In this document: positions 34,163-42,563 of the stretch, piece after piece
Position numbering within the stretch: the stretch's first letter is position 1
Layout of the letters: each line of letters starts with the position of its first letter
Program-made: the position numbers and the translations under genes
NCBI GenBank assembly: GCA_965215445.1
Contig: CBDCDT010000002.1
Coordinates: 1,426,001 to 1,490,000 of the forward strand
DNA from: CBDBLK01 sp965215445
Lineage (GTDB): Bacteria; Bdellovibrionota; Bacteriovoracia; Bacteriovoracales; Bacteriovoracaceae
DNA length: 64,000 bases
Direction: 5' to 3'
Notes under the pieces: model-generated
The model's input: only the letters and a program-made list of their open reading frames with translations
Told to the model about the DNA's origin: nothing
Database searches by the model: none

Positions 34163-34786
34163 GTGGATTTGATAAAGGCCAAAAAGCGCGATTGCACACA
34201 AAAAGTTAAAACTTTACATAAATTGGGCCAGGTACCGGCCTGCTTGTTTGAAAAGGGAAAAGCGACCCTACCTCTTCAAATTCCCCACCAAGTGCTAGAA
34301 AAGTGCTTGAGTCAGTCTTCCCGTAAACTCAAACTCGAAATTGAAGGAGAGGGAAGTTTTTTGGCGAGTGTAGAAGAAATCCAAAGAAGGCCGCTGGGAA
34401 AGAGCATCCAGCACATTTCTTTCAAAACCATCAACACCAAAGAAAAGATAATTCTCAAAGTCGGCATCCAACTTCATGGAAAAGCGAAAGGCCAAACCCA
34501 AGGGGGAGTAGTGGGTCAACTCCTGCACGAGGTGAATATTAAAGGCCATGCCCATGAATTGCCCGATGTTTTAACTCTCGATATCGCTTCTTTAGGCCTT
34601 GGTGAACTCCTGTATGTCAAAGACCTGCAAAACCTTGGCCCTTTTGAATTTGCCAGCGAAGATTTAGACCGCCCCGTCGTCAATTGCCAACACGAAAAAC
34701 TCGAAAAAACTGAGGATTCCGACCCAGTGGAGGTGTCCCCTGAAACACTCAATGAAGCATCCAAAGATGCCAAGGAAGCGGCCTGA
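34163..34786 (+). CDS. rplY: 50S ribosomal protein L25, CTC form
   Basis: 207 residues from a GTG at 34163 behind AGGAGGAAAAT. The N-terminal 5S rRNA-binding domain (IKAKKRDCTQKVKTLHKLGQVPACLF) is followed by the CTC-type beta domain (GGVVGQLLHEVNIKGHAHELPDVLTLDIASLGLGELLYVKDL). The tail is acidic. An ATG one base earlier is out of frame. In many genomes pth follows rplY; here it does not. Confidence 0.92.
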   Translation: MDLIKAKKRDCTQKVKTLHKLGQVPACLFEKGKATLPLQIPHQVLEKCLSQSSRKLKLEIEGEGSFLASVEEIQRRPLGKSIQHISFKTINTKEKIILKVGIQLHGKAKGQTQGGVVGQLLHEVNIKGHAHELPDVLTLDIASLGLGELLYVKDLQNLGPFEFASEDLDRPVVNCQHEKLEKTEDSDPVEVSPETLNEASKDAKEAA

Positions 34787-34840
34787 AGCGGAACCACTTT
34801 TTTTAACTAAAACTTTTGGCCCAGCGACCGATTGAGGGGT

Positions 34841-34999
34841 ATGCGTTTTGGAATTAAACAAGTCGTCTTTTTTATTTTGACCCTCTTTTTGCTGAGAATC
34901 AGCTTTGCAGGGGAATCTGAATCATTGACTAAACAACTTCACTCAAATAACGTCCCCATGTGGCATTTTCAAAACTCCCTGAATTTCGAGAACAACTAA
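34841..34999 (+). CDS. 52-residue predicted secreted peptide
   Basis: ATG at 34841 with GAGGGG very close upstream. A good signal peptide (IKQVVFFILTLFLLRISFA) is followed by a 29-residue polar mature part (GESESLTKQLHSNN ...). The 3' end overlaps the start of the next gene by 40 bases in another frame. It may be a remnant of a longer exported protein cut by rearrangement, or a true small protein. Confidence 0.4.
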   Translation: MRFGIKQVVFFILTLFLLRISFAGESESLTKQLHSNNVPMWHFQNSLNFENN

Positions 35000-36210
35000 G
35001 CGCCCTGGCGCTCTTTTTGGCACCCCATACGGCCATTTTCAACCGCGAAATTATCCTCTCTTGGCCCGCGTGCCTGCAAACGTACCCTCCTTCCTGGGCC
35101 GAACTCCTGGAGCGCCTATCAAAGGTCGAGCGCTGGAAATTCGATTCTCAAGGGGACTTGGCGCCTTTGCGGGGAACGGAGTTGGGCACTTTCATGGGCA
35201 AACTGGAGCGTTTGGAAGACTACGCCGGCGTGGAAACTCCCGACGACTTAAACCTTCCCAGTTGGGCCTTCTTCAGGGTGGGACAAAAAAAGCGCCACGA
35301 AATTTCCAAACTGGCCCCCTGTGTGCACTCTCTTTGCCTCAAGCACAAGGTGGGAGAAGTCGTGGATATAGGTGGAGGGGTTGGACACCTGGCGCGGATT
35401 TTGGCGCGTTATTTTGGCGTGCCCGCGCTCTCTTTGGACTCCAATCCCGAATTGCAACAATTGGGCCTGCAAAAATTAAAGCACCATCCGGCCCCACAAG
35501 ATGCCAAAGGCGTGCGCTTTTGCTGCGTGCATTTCGAGGCCAAAACGGCCCTGCAAATGAATTTCTTTGACTCCCAAACCGCTTCGGTGGGCCTGCATAC
35601 CTGTGGAGATTTGGCGATGGAACACCTGAAGGCCTTTGATGCTTCGGAGTCTCCCTTTGCCCTTAATTTTGCTTGTTGCTACCACTTGTCCGCCTCCCCC
35701 TACTGCTGGCACAGTCTGCGAGCGCGCAAGCTGATCCCCTTTCACCTGGAAAGTGTGGCGCTCAATTTGGCGGCACGGGGACACAATCACGCCACCTTTA
35801 AGGACTATCAACTCAAAGAGAAGGTCAAGCAATACCGCTACACTTTGCACTTTTTTTTGCGGGAACGCTGGGGAATGGAAGATTTTGTCCCGGTGGGCAG
35901 TGCCCTCCCGCGCCTCTACCGCGGGCCTTTTGAAGACTACGCTCTCGCCAAAATCAAAGTTTTAAAACTAAATCCTCTTCCCAGTCGGGAATGTTTGAGA
36001 AAGTATTTCACCGACAAAGACAGGCAAAAAAAAATCCGTACTCTGTTTCACTGGAATTTGGTGCGCTGGAAGTTTGGCCGGGCGTTGGAATCTCTGATTC
36101 TCCTCGATCGCTGTTTATGGGCCTGCGAGCAAGGGCACAAGGTCACTCTCAGGCGTTTTTTCCGCCCGGAGGTTTCTCCCCGCAATTTGGGCATCCTTCT
36201 TGAGCGTTAG
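34960..36210 (+). CDS. METTL25-like methyltransferase domain protein
   Basis: 416 residues from a GTG at 34960. GQKKRHEISKLA (109-119), the SAM-binding VVDIGGGVGHLARIL (134-148), GLHTCGDLA (211-219) and CCYHLS (239-244) are in the same order as in eukaryotic METTL25/RRNAD1 proteins (Methyltransf_32 group). Substrate unknown; RNA or protein methylation is possible. The first codons overlap a 52-residue secreted frame, so a later start is possible, but the LPEFREQLSALALFL helix near the N-terminus fits the family. No signal peptide. Confidence 0.75.
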   Translation: MAFSKLPEFREQLSALALFLAPHTAIFNREIILSWPACLQTYPPSWAELLERLSKVERWKFDSQGDLAPLRGTELGTFMGKLERLEDYAGVETPDDLNLPSWAFFRVGQKKRHEISKLAPCVHSLCLKHKVGEVVDIGGGVGHLARILARYFGVPALSLDSNPELQQLGLQKLKHHPAPQDAKGVRFCCVHFEAKTALQMNFFDSQTASVGLHTCGDLAMEHLKAFDASESPFALNFACCYHLSASPYCWHSLRARKLIPFHLESVALNLAARGHNHATFKDYQLKEKVKQYRYTLHFFLRERWGMEDFVPVGSALPRLYRGPFEDYALAKIKVLKLNPLPSRECLRKYFTDKDRQKKIRTLFHWNLVRWKFGRALESLILLDRCLWACEQGHKVTLRRFFRPEVSPRNLGILLER

Positions 36211-36291
36211 GGAAGATTCCCACCCGCTGGCCTGAATTTTGGGAAGACACAACAGACAGGTGGCAAAGATGAAAAAAAGAATTTTGGCCAT
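36115..36291 (-). CDS. Possible small exported peptide overlapping the methyltransferase 3' end
   Basis: An ATG at 36289-36291 opens 58 codons with a signal-like start (KILFFIFATCLLCLPKIQA) and a charged rest. It overlaps the end of the methyltransferase gene on the other strand by 96 bases. The overlap and lack of a ribosome binding site make it doubtful; a gene remnant is possible. Confidence 0.2.
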   Translation of the reverse strand: MAKILFFIFATCLLCLPKIQASGWESSLTLKKDAQIAGRNLRAEKTPESDLVPLLAGP

Positions 36292-36354
36292 CAGGGCCTG
36301 AATATCGTGAGGTAACATGGCAAACTCCCCGCACCTTTATTTATGGCAAAATCA

Positions 36355-36368
36355 TTGCTTTAAAGCAA
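36355..36368. promoter_or_regulatory. Perfect 14-base palindrome before the phosphopantetheinyl transferase
   Basis: TTGCTTTAAAGCAA reads the same on both strands and ends five bases before the ATG at 36373. It could be an operator for a dimeric regulator or a chance palindrome. Confidence 0.3.
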
Positions 36369-36372
36369 GGTT

Positions 36373-36957
36373 ATGGAACGAAAACAAATGATACATAGCA
36401 TTGTTCACATTTCTGAGATTCGGCAAGCGAGTGATTTTGCCCTTTACGCTGCCTCTCGCCATAAACATTGGCAGTGCTCCCGCTATGCGCTTTGGCAAGG
36501 CCTGCGCCAACTCGCCCCCGAACACAACTTGAACCTCCCCGACGACCTGGAAATCAAAGACCACCACTGCCTTGAGAGCAATCAAAAAATACTGGTTGGC
36601 CTTTCCCACACTGAGGACTACGGCGCGGCGGTGGTGGGATGGCACTCGGAGCAGCTCAAGGGCGTGGGCATTGATATTGAGTTTGAAAACCGCCCGCTTC
36701 CCTCGGGAGGAGAAAAATTTTTTGTTCGGAAAGAAGACGACCAGGCCCTCAAGGCCCATCCCCTGCGCTTGTGGGTGGCCAAGGAAGCGGCCTTTAAGGC
36801 CTTTTCTCCGCTCTCTCAAAGCGACAAAACCCTGGTACTCAAAGATTTTTGGATTGTGGAAAATTCTTTTGGTATCGACCAAAAACGTTTGGGGCGACTG
36901 GATTTTTTCCCCTGCAAAGACCAACTTTGCCTGGCGATTGCCTCGGTGGAGGAATAG
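36373..36957 (+). CDS. 4'-phosphopantetheinyl transferase
   Basis: 194 residues. The Sfp/AcpT-type motifs are GVGIDIEF (Mg-binding Asp and Glu) and LWVAKEAAFKAFSP (WxxKEAxxK). Such enzymes load the phosphopantetheine arm onto carrier proteins. acpS is missing from the pdxJ-nnr-tsaE cluster, so this one may serve fatty-acid ACP, and perhaps an ACP for sphingolipid synthesis. The A-type carrier gene follows after one base. The second ATG (codon 6) is an alternative start. Confidence 0.85.
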   Translation: MERKQMIHSIVHISEIRQASDFALYAASRHKHWQCSRYALWQGLRQLAPEHNLNLPDDLEIKDHHCLESNQKILVGLSHTEDYGAAVVGWHSEQLKGVGIDIEFENRPLPSGGEKFFVRKEDDQALKAHPLRLWVAKEAAFKAFSPLSQSDKTLVLKDFWIVENSFGIDQKRLGRLDFFPCKDQLCLAIASVEE

Positions 36958-36958
36958 C

Positions 36959-37333
36959 ATGGAAACCCAAAAAACTCCCTCTCTTCCCTATATTGAATTT
37001 ACTCCCACGGCGGTCCAGCAAATTTCGCTGATCCTGCAAAACGACCCCATCGCTCGGGAAAAGGTCTTGCGCCTGAGCATCAGTGGCAAGGGTTGCGACG
37101 GGTTTGACTACGCTCTGGGGTTTACCGAAGCGCGGGACGCTGACTTAAAGGTTCGCATACACGGCCAAAAAAACCTCGAAGTCGCCATGGATGCTTTTAG
37201 TGCCCAGTATTTAAACCGCGCCCGCATCGACTTCGTTCAGGAGTTTGGCGAATCCGGCGAAGAACGGGAAGGGTTTGTCATCACCAATTTGGAGCAGACA
37301 AACTACAAGGGCAAATTCTGGTTGCGTTCTTAA
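36959..37333 (+). CDS. IscA/ErpA-like protein lacking C-terminal cysteines
   Basis: 124 residues from the ATG at 36959, behind GTGGAGGAATAGC. The HesB/IscA fold is clear (YIEFTPTAVQQI, LRLSISGKGCDGFDYALGF, FVITNLEQTN). Cys46 in GKGCDGF matches the first conserved cysteine. The usual C-terminal CGCG pair is absent and Cys46 is the only cysteine in the protein. Normal A-type Fe-S carriers need three, so cluster carriage in the standard way is unlikely. Confidence 0.8.
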   Translation: METQKTPSLPYIEFTPTAVQQISLILQNDPIAREKVLRLSISGKGCDGFDYALGFTEARDADLKVRIHGQKNLEVAMDAFSAQYLNRARIDFVQEFGESGEEREGFVITNLEQTNYKGKFWLRS

Positions 37334-37342
37334 ATGCAGTTG

Positions 37343-37996
37343 CTAAAAGCGAACCTTAAACATAACGTCGGTGGAGTTTCTTAGATTGCCCCCGCGCCGG
37401 TAAGTGCTTCCAATACTGAATTTTTTATTGTCTTTGTAATAAAATTCTGTCTTGAAAGACCAGTCCAGCAAAGAATTTGAACCGAACAGGTTTTTAAGGG
37501 CCATCTTCTCGACTCTTTTAAATTGAGGTATGAATTTGAGGTCAAACTTTTTGCCAATGGGAACAACTTTGGAAATTTTGACCCTGGTTCTTCCGTCGTG
37601 GCGAAAGTGTCCCTCCAATTTGATTCTGCCGGGAAAGTCATAAAAGGTTTCCAGTGCCGCAACATAGGCGCTTTTATTTTTGTAGACAGTGCCGCTAAAG
37701 GAAAAAAAGGGCCTTACAGACTTTCTCAAAATGGCCTCAAAGTCTTCCAGATTATGCTCTTCAATGTCCATTTCTACTTCAATCTCATAGCGGCCAAAAC
37801 TTTCCCCCCATTCGATTTCAGTCTCATCGGAGTAAAGATCACTTTCCTCACTCAAAAGGGAAGAACCATCTCGTATGGTTTTGAGTAGTCGCTCTTCTTC
37901 TCCCTCATAAGCAAAAATGCCGTCCACCACTATCGCCATTAAAAGCATTAGCGGCCAAAAGAAAAAAATGCTGTTTTTTCCAGTTTGCAAGTTCAT
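37343..37996 (-). CDS. Outer-membrane-like protein, paralogue of the oxidase C-terminal domain
   Basis: 217 residues with an N-terminal signal (FFFWPLMLLMAIVVDGIFA). From about residue 58 it matches the last 180 residues of the multicopper oxidase at 38035: SFGRYE, YDFPGRIKLEGHFRHDG, DWSFKTEFYY, FSIGSTYRRG. It ends in MFKVRF; alternating hydrophobic strands and a C-terminal Phe are typical of outer-membrane beta-barrels. It lies 38 bases after the oxidase gene on the same strand. Possibly a barrel or barrel-like partner in copper handling. Confidence 0.7.
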   Translation of the reverse strand: MNLQTGKNSIFFFWPLMLLMAIVVDGIFAYEGEEERLLKTIRDGSSLLSEESDLYSDETEIEWGESFGRYEIEVEMDIEEHNLEDFEAILRKSVRPFFSFSGTVYKNKSAYVAALETFYDFPGRIKLEGHFRHDGRTRVKISKVVPIGKKFDLKFIPQFKRVEKMALKNLFGSNSLLDWSFKTEFYYKDNKKFSIGSTYRRGGNLRNSTDVMFKVRF

Positions 37997-38034
37997 AACT
38001 ACCTTAATATTAATACGCGCCGAGACTCTCTATG

Positions 38035-40215
38035 TCAAAAGCGAATTCTGAACCCAATACCGGCAGAATTTTGCCGGTTGTTCCCGCGCCGGTAATTGGT
38101 TCCAACACTGAATTTTTGGTTGTAGTTGTAGTAAAATTCCGTTTTGAAAGACCAGTCCATAAAAGGGCGCGGGCCATGATCGTGGCCATGGTGAAGTCGG
38201 GCGTGGTCTTCGAGATCGGTATCCTCAACGCTTTTAAACTTCGGTTCCAGTCTGAGTTCAAACCTCTCGCTGATGGGAATTTCCTTAATCAGTTTGATTT
38301 TGACCTTTCCATCGTGGCGCATATATCCCTCTAACTCGATGTTGCCGGGAAGGTTGTAGAGTGCCGCCAGGGCGGCATAGGCCTTTTGATGTTTGTAAAC
38401 GACCCCTCCTCCCAAGGCCAAAAAGCGATCCACATATTTTCTCACAATGGCCTCGACTTCGAGGTTGTCGAGATTATCGAGGTCGCCGAAGTCCAACTCT
38501 TCCACTTCTATTTCGGCCTCATAACGGCCGAAACTTCCCTCCAATTCAACTTTGGCAAAATTGGAGTAAACGTCAGCTTCCCTGCTCCAAAAGGGGGTGT
38601 AATCGTGAACCATCTCCAGTTCCCACTTCTGCTCATCCTCCAGGAGTTCGGGCGGACGTTCAATGTTTTGGTATTTCACCAGCCGGGCCATGCCCATTTT
38701 CATGTGGTACAGGTTGTGGCAGTGGAGAAACCAAATCCCCGGTTCGTTGGCGTGAAATTCAATGCTGACAGTGCTTTTCGGGGCCACGTCGACCGTGTGA
38801 AAAAGCGGTGCCGACTCTCCCTGTCCGGCGAGCAACCTGAAAAAGTGCCCGTGCAAGTGCATCGGATGATGCATCATCGTGGTATTGATAAGCCTGAACG
38901 TAATCACCTCGTTTTCGCGAATCTCGATATATTTGTCTTCGGAAAAAGGTTTGCCGTTAATGTACCAGGTATAGCGCTCCATATCCCCCGAAAGTTCCAG
39001 GTCGATGACTTTGGCACGGATCAGGTTTTGATCAAATTCGGTGGGCGTGGCGGCCTGAAGCATGGGATAGGTCAGCCTCTTCGTCTCCAGCGAAGTCGTG
39101 TCGTGGCCACCATGGCCGCTGTGGCCCTCACTGTGGTGTTGAGTCTCGTGCCCACCGTTGTGATCCATGCCCTCCATGGAATAAGGCGAGGGCGCAAGTT
39201 TTTGGGGAACTTCCTCAATATCCCCGCCCCCAAAGAGAAGAGAGGCACTTCCCGTAATGTCCTGGGCGGTGGCGCGGGCCTCAAAAGTTTTCATGGCGTG
39301 AGGCATTTGGAAAACAATATCGTAAGTTTCTCCCATGCCCATGAGAAGTTCGTTCACCAGCACCGGTTTGACCGGCATCCCGTCTTTGGAGATGACGGTA
39401 AAGTTTCTCAGGTGGCCGATATTAAAATAAAAATACGTCGAGGCACCGGCGTTGATGAGCCGGAGGCGGATTTTTTCACCGTGCCTTACATTTTTTAAAA
39501 CCGAAGTCTCTTCGCCGTTGATGAGAAAGGCATCGTAACCCACATCGCTCAAATCCATCGGTTCCATGCGACGCCATTCATTTTCCAGGTAATCCCAAAA
39601 CTCCCCATGGCGAATGGCCCCAACGAGAGAGGGAGGGGAACCCTTTTTATATTTGTAGTAATGTCCGTCTCTTTTGAGATTGGCCAAAACCTCGGACGGT
39701 TTTTCGTTGGTCCAGTCGCTCATAACCACCACTACGTCGTGGTCGATGTTTGGAGTGAGGTCATCCTCTATGACGATGGTCCCGTACAATCCGCGCTGTT
39801 CTTGAAGTTCGGTGTGCGAATGGTACCAATAAGTGCCGGTATGCCTGATGGGAAACTCAAAAACGTGTCGCGTGTGGGGTTCAATAATTTTGGTGTTGGT
39901 AAACTGGGGGCCATCCTGCCTCCAGGGAACCAGGACTCCGTGCCAATGCAGGGTCGTCGGTTCATCGGTTTCGTTGATGACTGTAATGACTGCCAAATCC
40001 CCCAGGCGAAAACGCAGTGTGGGAGCGGGGATGCTGCCGTTGATGGCCAGAGCGTGCGTGACCTCGACACCGGTGACGTTTTTGGTGGCGTTTTGAACTC
40101 TCAGTTCATACTTTCTGACTCGTTCTGCCATGTCTTGCGCTCTGACGATTCCCAACCCTTGAAAGAGCGCAACAGCGAGTGTGAAACAAAAAAATAATTT
40201 CCGCTTATTCAGCAT
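38035..40215 (-). CDS. Multicopper oxidase (CopA/PcoA-like) fused to an outer-membrane-like C-terminal domain
   Basis: 726 residues with a signal peptide (FFCFTLAVALFQGLGIVRA). Copper ligands: HWH (90-92), HSH (132-134), HPMHLH (450-455) and HCHNLYHMKMGM (498-509), giving the type 1 and trinuclear centres. A His/Met-rich loop (about 346-372, MEGMDHNGGHETQHH) resembles Cu(I)-binding inserts of CopA and CueO. The last 180 residues (about 545-726) are not part of known oxidases; they end in GIGFRIRF and match the neighbouring protein at 37343. The oxidase part probably detoxifies Cu(I) in the periplasm. GAGG precedes the ATG; the IS element's inverted repeat begins 10 bases upstream. Confidence 0.88.
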   Translation of the reverse strand: MLNKRKLFFCFTLAVALFQGLGIVRAQDMAERVRKYELRVQNATKNVTGVEVTHALAINGSIPAPTLRFRLGDLAVITVINETDEPTTLHWHGVLVPWRQDGPQFTNTKIIEPHTRHVFEFPIRHTGTYWYHSHTELQEQRGLYGTIVIEDDLTPNIDHDVVVVMSDWTNEKPSEVLANLKRDGHYYKYKKGSPPSLVGAIRHGEFWDYLENEWRRMEPMDLSDVGYDAFLINGEETSVLKNVRHGEKIRLRLINAGASTYFYFNIGHLRNFTVISKDGMPVKPVLVNELLMGMGETYDIVFQMPHAMKTFEARATAQDITGSASLLFGGGDIEEVPQKLAPSPYSMEGMDHNGGHETQHHSEGHSGHGGHDTTSLETKRLTYPMLQAATPTEFDQNLIRAKVIDLELSGDMERYTWYINGKPFSEDKYIEIRENEVITFRLINTTMMHHPMHLHGHFFRLLAGQGESAPLFHTVDVAPKSTVSIEFHANEPGIWFLHCHNLYHMKMGMARLVKYQNIERPPELLEDEQKWELEMVHDYTPFWSREADVYSNFAKVELEGSFGRYEAEIEVEELDFGDLDNLDNLEVEAIVRKYVDRFLALGGGVVYKHQKAYAALAALYNLPGNIELEGYMRHDGKVKIKLIKEIPISERFELRLEPKFKSVEDTDLEDHARLHHGHDHGPRPFMDWSFKTEFYYNYNQKFSVGTNYRRGNNRQNSAGIGFRIRF

Positions 40216-40225
40216 AAAACCTCAT

Positions 40226-40239
40226 ATGGATGACCGCCC
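40226..40239 (+). repeat. Left 14-base inverted repeat of the IS1111-like element
   Basis: ATGGATGACCGCCC, an exact reverse complement of 41663-41676. Confidence 0.9.
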
Positions 40240-40477
40240 GGCAAGAAGAAAATTCGGTTTTTTTTTAAGAAATCTATGAGTCCCTTTGACTTCCAACCTC
40301 ATATTCGCGTGCTGGTTAACGCATTAAGTTTGGTTCGAGCGGTGTTATCCTCTATCTCCAATCGGCAACTGGGTCAAGGTCGTTTGACCGAGGGCTTCAC
40401 CACATCATGGTTCTTAAATTCTCAAAAAATCCCTTATTCTCTCCTTTAACCGGAACTATCACCAGTTAATATTTATT
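40240..40477 (-). ncRNA. Candidate bridge (seeker) RNA of the IS element
   Basis: This is the 238-base non-coding stretch downstream of the transposase gene inside the repeats. IS1111 elements encode their guide RNA here. A perfect 6-base hairpin (GGTCAA at 40372-40377 with TTGACC at 40384-40389) and an enclosing GGTG/CACC pair are seen. Exact RNA ends and guide loops cannot be set by eye. Confidence 0.45.
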
Positions 40478-41584
40478 TCAAGTTGCTGCGTTGAGGGCCT
40501 CCCAGACAAAACACAGATGCTCTCTGGCGCAGGCAACTTTCACTTTATTGCTATGCTTATTCATATTCTGAAGTCTCACAGATTTTTTTCGTAGTCTCTT
40601 CATGCATTTATCCGCAACGGCAACTATTGCTTTCGTTTGGCCCTTCCTGACCTCTTTTAATCTTTTGCTTATATGGTATGTCCGCCCCGAGAACTGACTA
40701 CTTTCAACGATCGTCGTTCTTATCCAGCGATTGCCCATTTTTGTTATTCCGAATTTTTTTTCCTTCCCTCCAGAACTATATTCGCTGATGTCCAGGCCAG
40801 CGTAAGAAACCAGCTTCGAGGGATGAGGAAATCTTTTAATATCTCCAATTTCCGTTATTAATGCCATTGCAGAAAAAGTGCTTATACCTCTAAAACAAGT
40901 AAGAGCATTTTTTTTCTTTTTATACCTTTTCAGTTCCGACAATTCCTCGATTTTTTTGTCGTATTCCTCAATACAGTCATTCATCCTTTCGCATTGTTCG
41001 AGAAGAAATTCCAGATTTGCTCTACCTGCATCGTCTAAAGTTTTTATTTCTCTGCGAACCCACTTCACATGAGAAATTGTCCAATATGACTTGTTTTCCC
41101 CGCCTTCGTTGTATTTGAGTCCATATCGCTTCAAAGTTGATACAATGTGGTTTTTAAGAGACTTTCGTTGTTCGACAAAAAATCTACGGGAACGAACTAT
41201 GTCTCTGGCCTGTTCGTCAACTTTGTCAGGAACATAAACGGGCGTTAAAAGTCCTTTTGCAAAATATCTGGCAAGTTTGTTGCTATCGACTCGATCGGTT
41301 TTTACCCGCCCACTGGCCAATTCAGGAATCATCGAAGGTGCAATGATTGTGCTGTCGATCCCCTCAGAGGCCAAATAGCGATGAAGGGAATTGCCCATAT
41401 AACTCGCTTCATGGCAGGTTTTTAACTGGAATCCTTTGCCTTCGAGTTTTTTGAGTTTTTCCAGCAATTTGGCATTTATTGCCTTGCATTTAAACTCCAA
41501 AGATTCTCCTGTCCCTTCACAGTATCCCGCTCCGTGAAAAGATTTGTCGTCGACATCTATTCCTACATAGAGTACATTTTCCAT
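40478..41584 (-). CDS. IS110-family transposase (DEDD recombinase)
   Basis: 368 residues, typical length. The N-terminal RuvC-like domain has YVGIDVDDKS, CHEASYMG and KTDRVDSNKLAR (the D-E-D-D set). The C-terminal Transposase_20 domain has CFRGISTFSAMALITEIGDI, YAGLDISEYSSGG (with the catalytic Ser) and ITKMGNRWIRTTIVE. The gene is intact. These enzymes recombine DNA under guidance of an RNA from the element. AAAGGAGGGCCATCCAA precedes the ATG. Confidence 0.93.
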   Translation of the reverse strand: MENVLYVGIDVDDKSFHGAGYCEGTGESLEFKCKAINAKLLEKLKKLEGKGFQLKTCHEASYMGNSLHRYLASEGIDSTIIAPSMIPELASGRVKTDRVDSNKLARYFAKGLLTPVYVPDKVDEQARDIVRSRRFFVEQRKSLKNHIVSTLKRYGLKYNEGGENKSYWTISHVKWVRREIKTLDDAGRANLEFLLEQCERMNDCIEEYDKKIEELSELKRYKKKKNALTCFRGISTFSAMALITEIGDIKRFPHPSKLVSYAGLDISEYSSGGKEKKFGITKMGNRWIRTTIVESSQFSGRTYHISKRLKEVRKGQTKAIVAVADKCMKRLRKKSVRLQNMNKHSNKVKVACAREHLCFVWEALNAAT

Positions 41585-41662
41585 TTGGATGGCCCTCCTT
41601 TTGGGTTTGTAAAAGTCTATTATTCAGACTTTTATATGGGGTAACCAGTCCCCGGTTAAAAA

Positions 41663-41676
41663 GGGCGGTCATCCAT
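41663..41676 (-). repeat. Right 14-base inverted repeat of the IS1111-like element
   Basis: GGGCGGTCATCCAT, the exact reverse complement of the left repeat. Confidence 0.9.
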
Positions 41677-42440
41677 TATTTCTCCAGGTAAAATTCACCT
41701 ACCAGTCTTCGTTCGGGGCGAAAACGGAAACGGTCAATGTCGAGATTCAGACCAGCAACCAAACCCACTTTGTGGGGCGTTTGATTGCCTACTCGGGAAG
41801 AATTTACTCGGATCAACTTGACCGGGGGGAGGGTTACGAAAAACTGGCACCGGTCTACTCGCTGATCTTTAGCACCAAAAATTTGAAGGAGTTGGCGCAA
41901 GTGAAGGATTATTTTCACGTTTGCAGTCTACTGCGGGAGAATCCACCCCATGTGGTGATTTCCAGAGCGCTCAGGCCGGTGATTGTAGAGCTTGAAAAAT
42001 TTTCCGTAAATGTCGAAAAGCTGGACAAATCCCAAGATAAGTGGTGTTATGTGCTTAAAAATTCGCATAAACTCAGCATAGAAGACTGTAGGGAGCTTTT
42101 AAAAGGGGGAAACGAGATGAAAAATGTGCTCAAAAATTTATGGGATTTGTCTTTAGACCCGAAAGTGAAAGCGGAGGCGTTGTCGATAGACAAACAGCGA
42201 AGAGATCAACACGACCGGGAACACTACGCCCGCAATGAGGGACTTCAGAAGGGTATTCAGAAAGGTATTCAGAAAGGTATCCAGAAGGGTGTCCAGAAAG
42301 GACGTGAAGAGGGCCAAGATGCCAAGGCGATGGAAATTGCCCGCAAACTCTTGGCAACGGGAGCAGACTTTAAATTTGTCAGCGAAACGACTGGCCTTTC
42401 CCTTGGGCAGCTACAAAAACTTAAAAAGGAAAACTCGTAA
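41677..42440 (+). pseudogene. 5'-truncated Rpn-family (PD-(D/E)XK) recombination-promoting nuclease
   Basis: Family similarity begins right after the IS repeat: TETVNVEIQTSNQTHFVGRL has the ExQ catalytic element, then YSGRIYSDQLDRGEGYEKLAPVYSLIF as in Rpn/transposase-like nucleases. The usual 50-60 N-terminal residues with the first catalytic Asp are absent, and no ATG precedes the match (a GTG at 41772 is the first start codon). The C-terminus has 12-base repeats coding QKGIQKGIQKG (42243-42300). Its missing 5' end is not on the other side of the IS, so more than a simple insertion happened. Confidence 0.7.
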
Positions 42441-42563
42441 AATAGTTTTGCCGACAGTTGCGCTGGCACTGAAAACCAAATTTTGAATTGAAGTGTTCAT
42501 GTAAAGGCATTTTACAGAACTAAAAAAATATTTCTATACGGGGCGGCCGCCTAACTTACGAAA

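Larger units (their letters stand above)
40226..41676 (-). mobile_element. IS110-family element, IS1111-like
   Basis: A DEDD-type transposase gene is enclosed by a perfect 14-base inverted repeat (40226-40239 and 41663-41676). Non-coding sequence is 92 bases upstream of the gene and 252 bases downstream. Sub-terminal inverted repeats and the long 3' non-coding end are the IS1111 pattern. One end lies by the oxidase start, the other at the truncated Rpn gene. True ends may extend a few bases past the repeats. Confidence 0.75.

Noticed and set aside
38386..39498. A 370-codon open frame on the plus strand opposite the multicopper oxidase
   Set aside because: It lies wholly inside the oxidase gene, whose motifs are unmistakable, and has no family similarity, signal or ribosome binding site.
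42243..42300. 12-base tandem repeats that could be taken for a CRISPR-like or minisatellite array
   Set aside because: They are in-frame codons for the QKGIQKG stretch common at the C-terminus of Rpn nucleases; no spacers.
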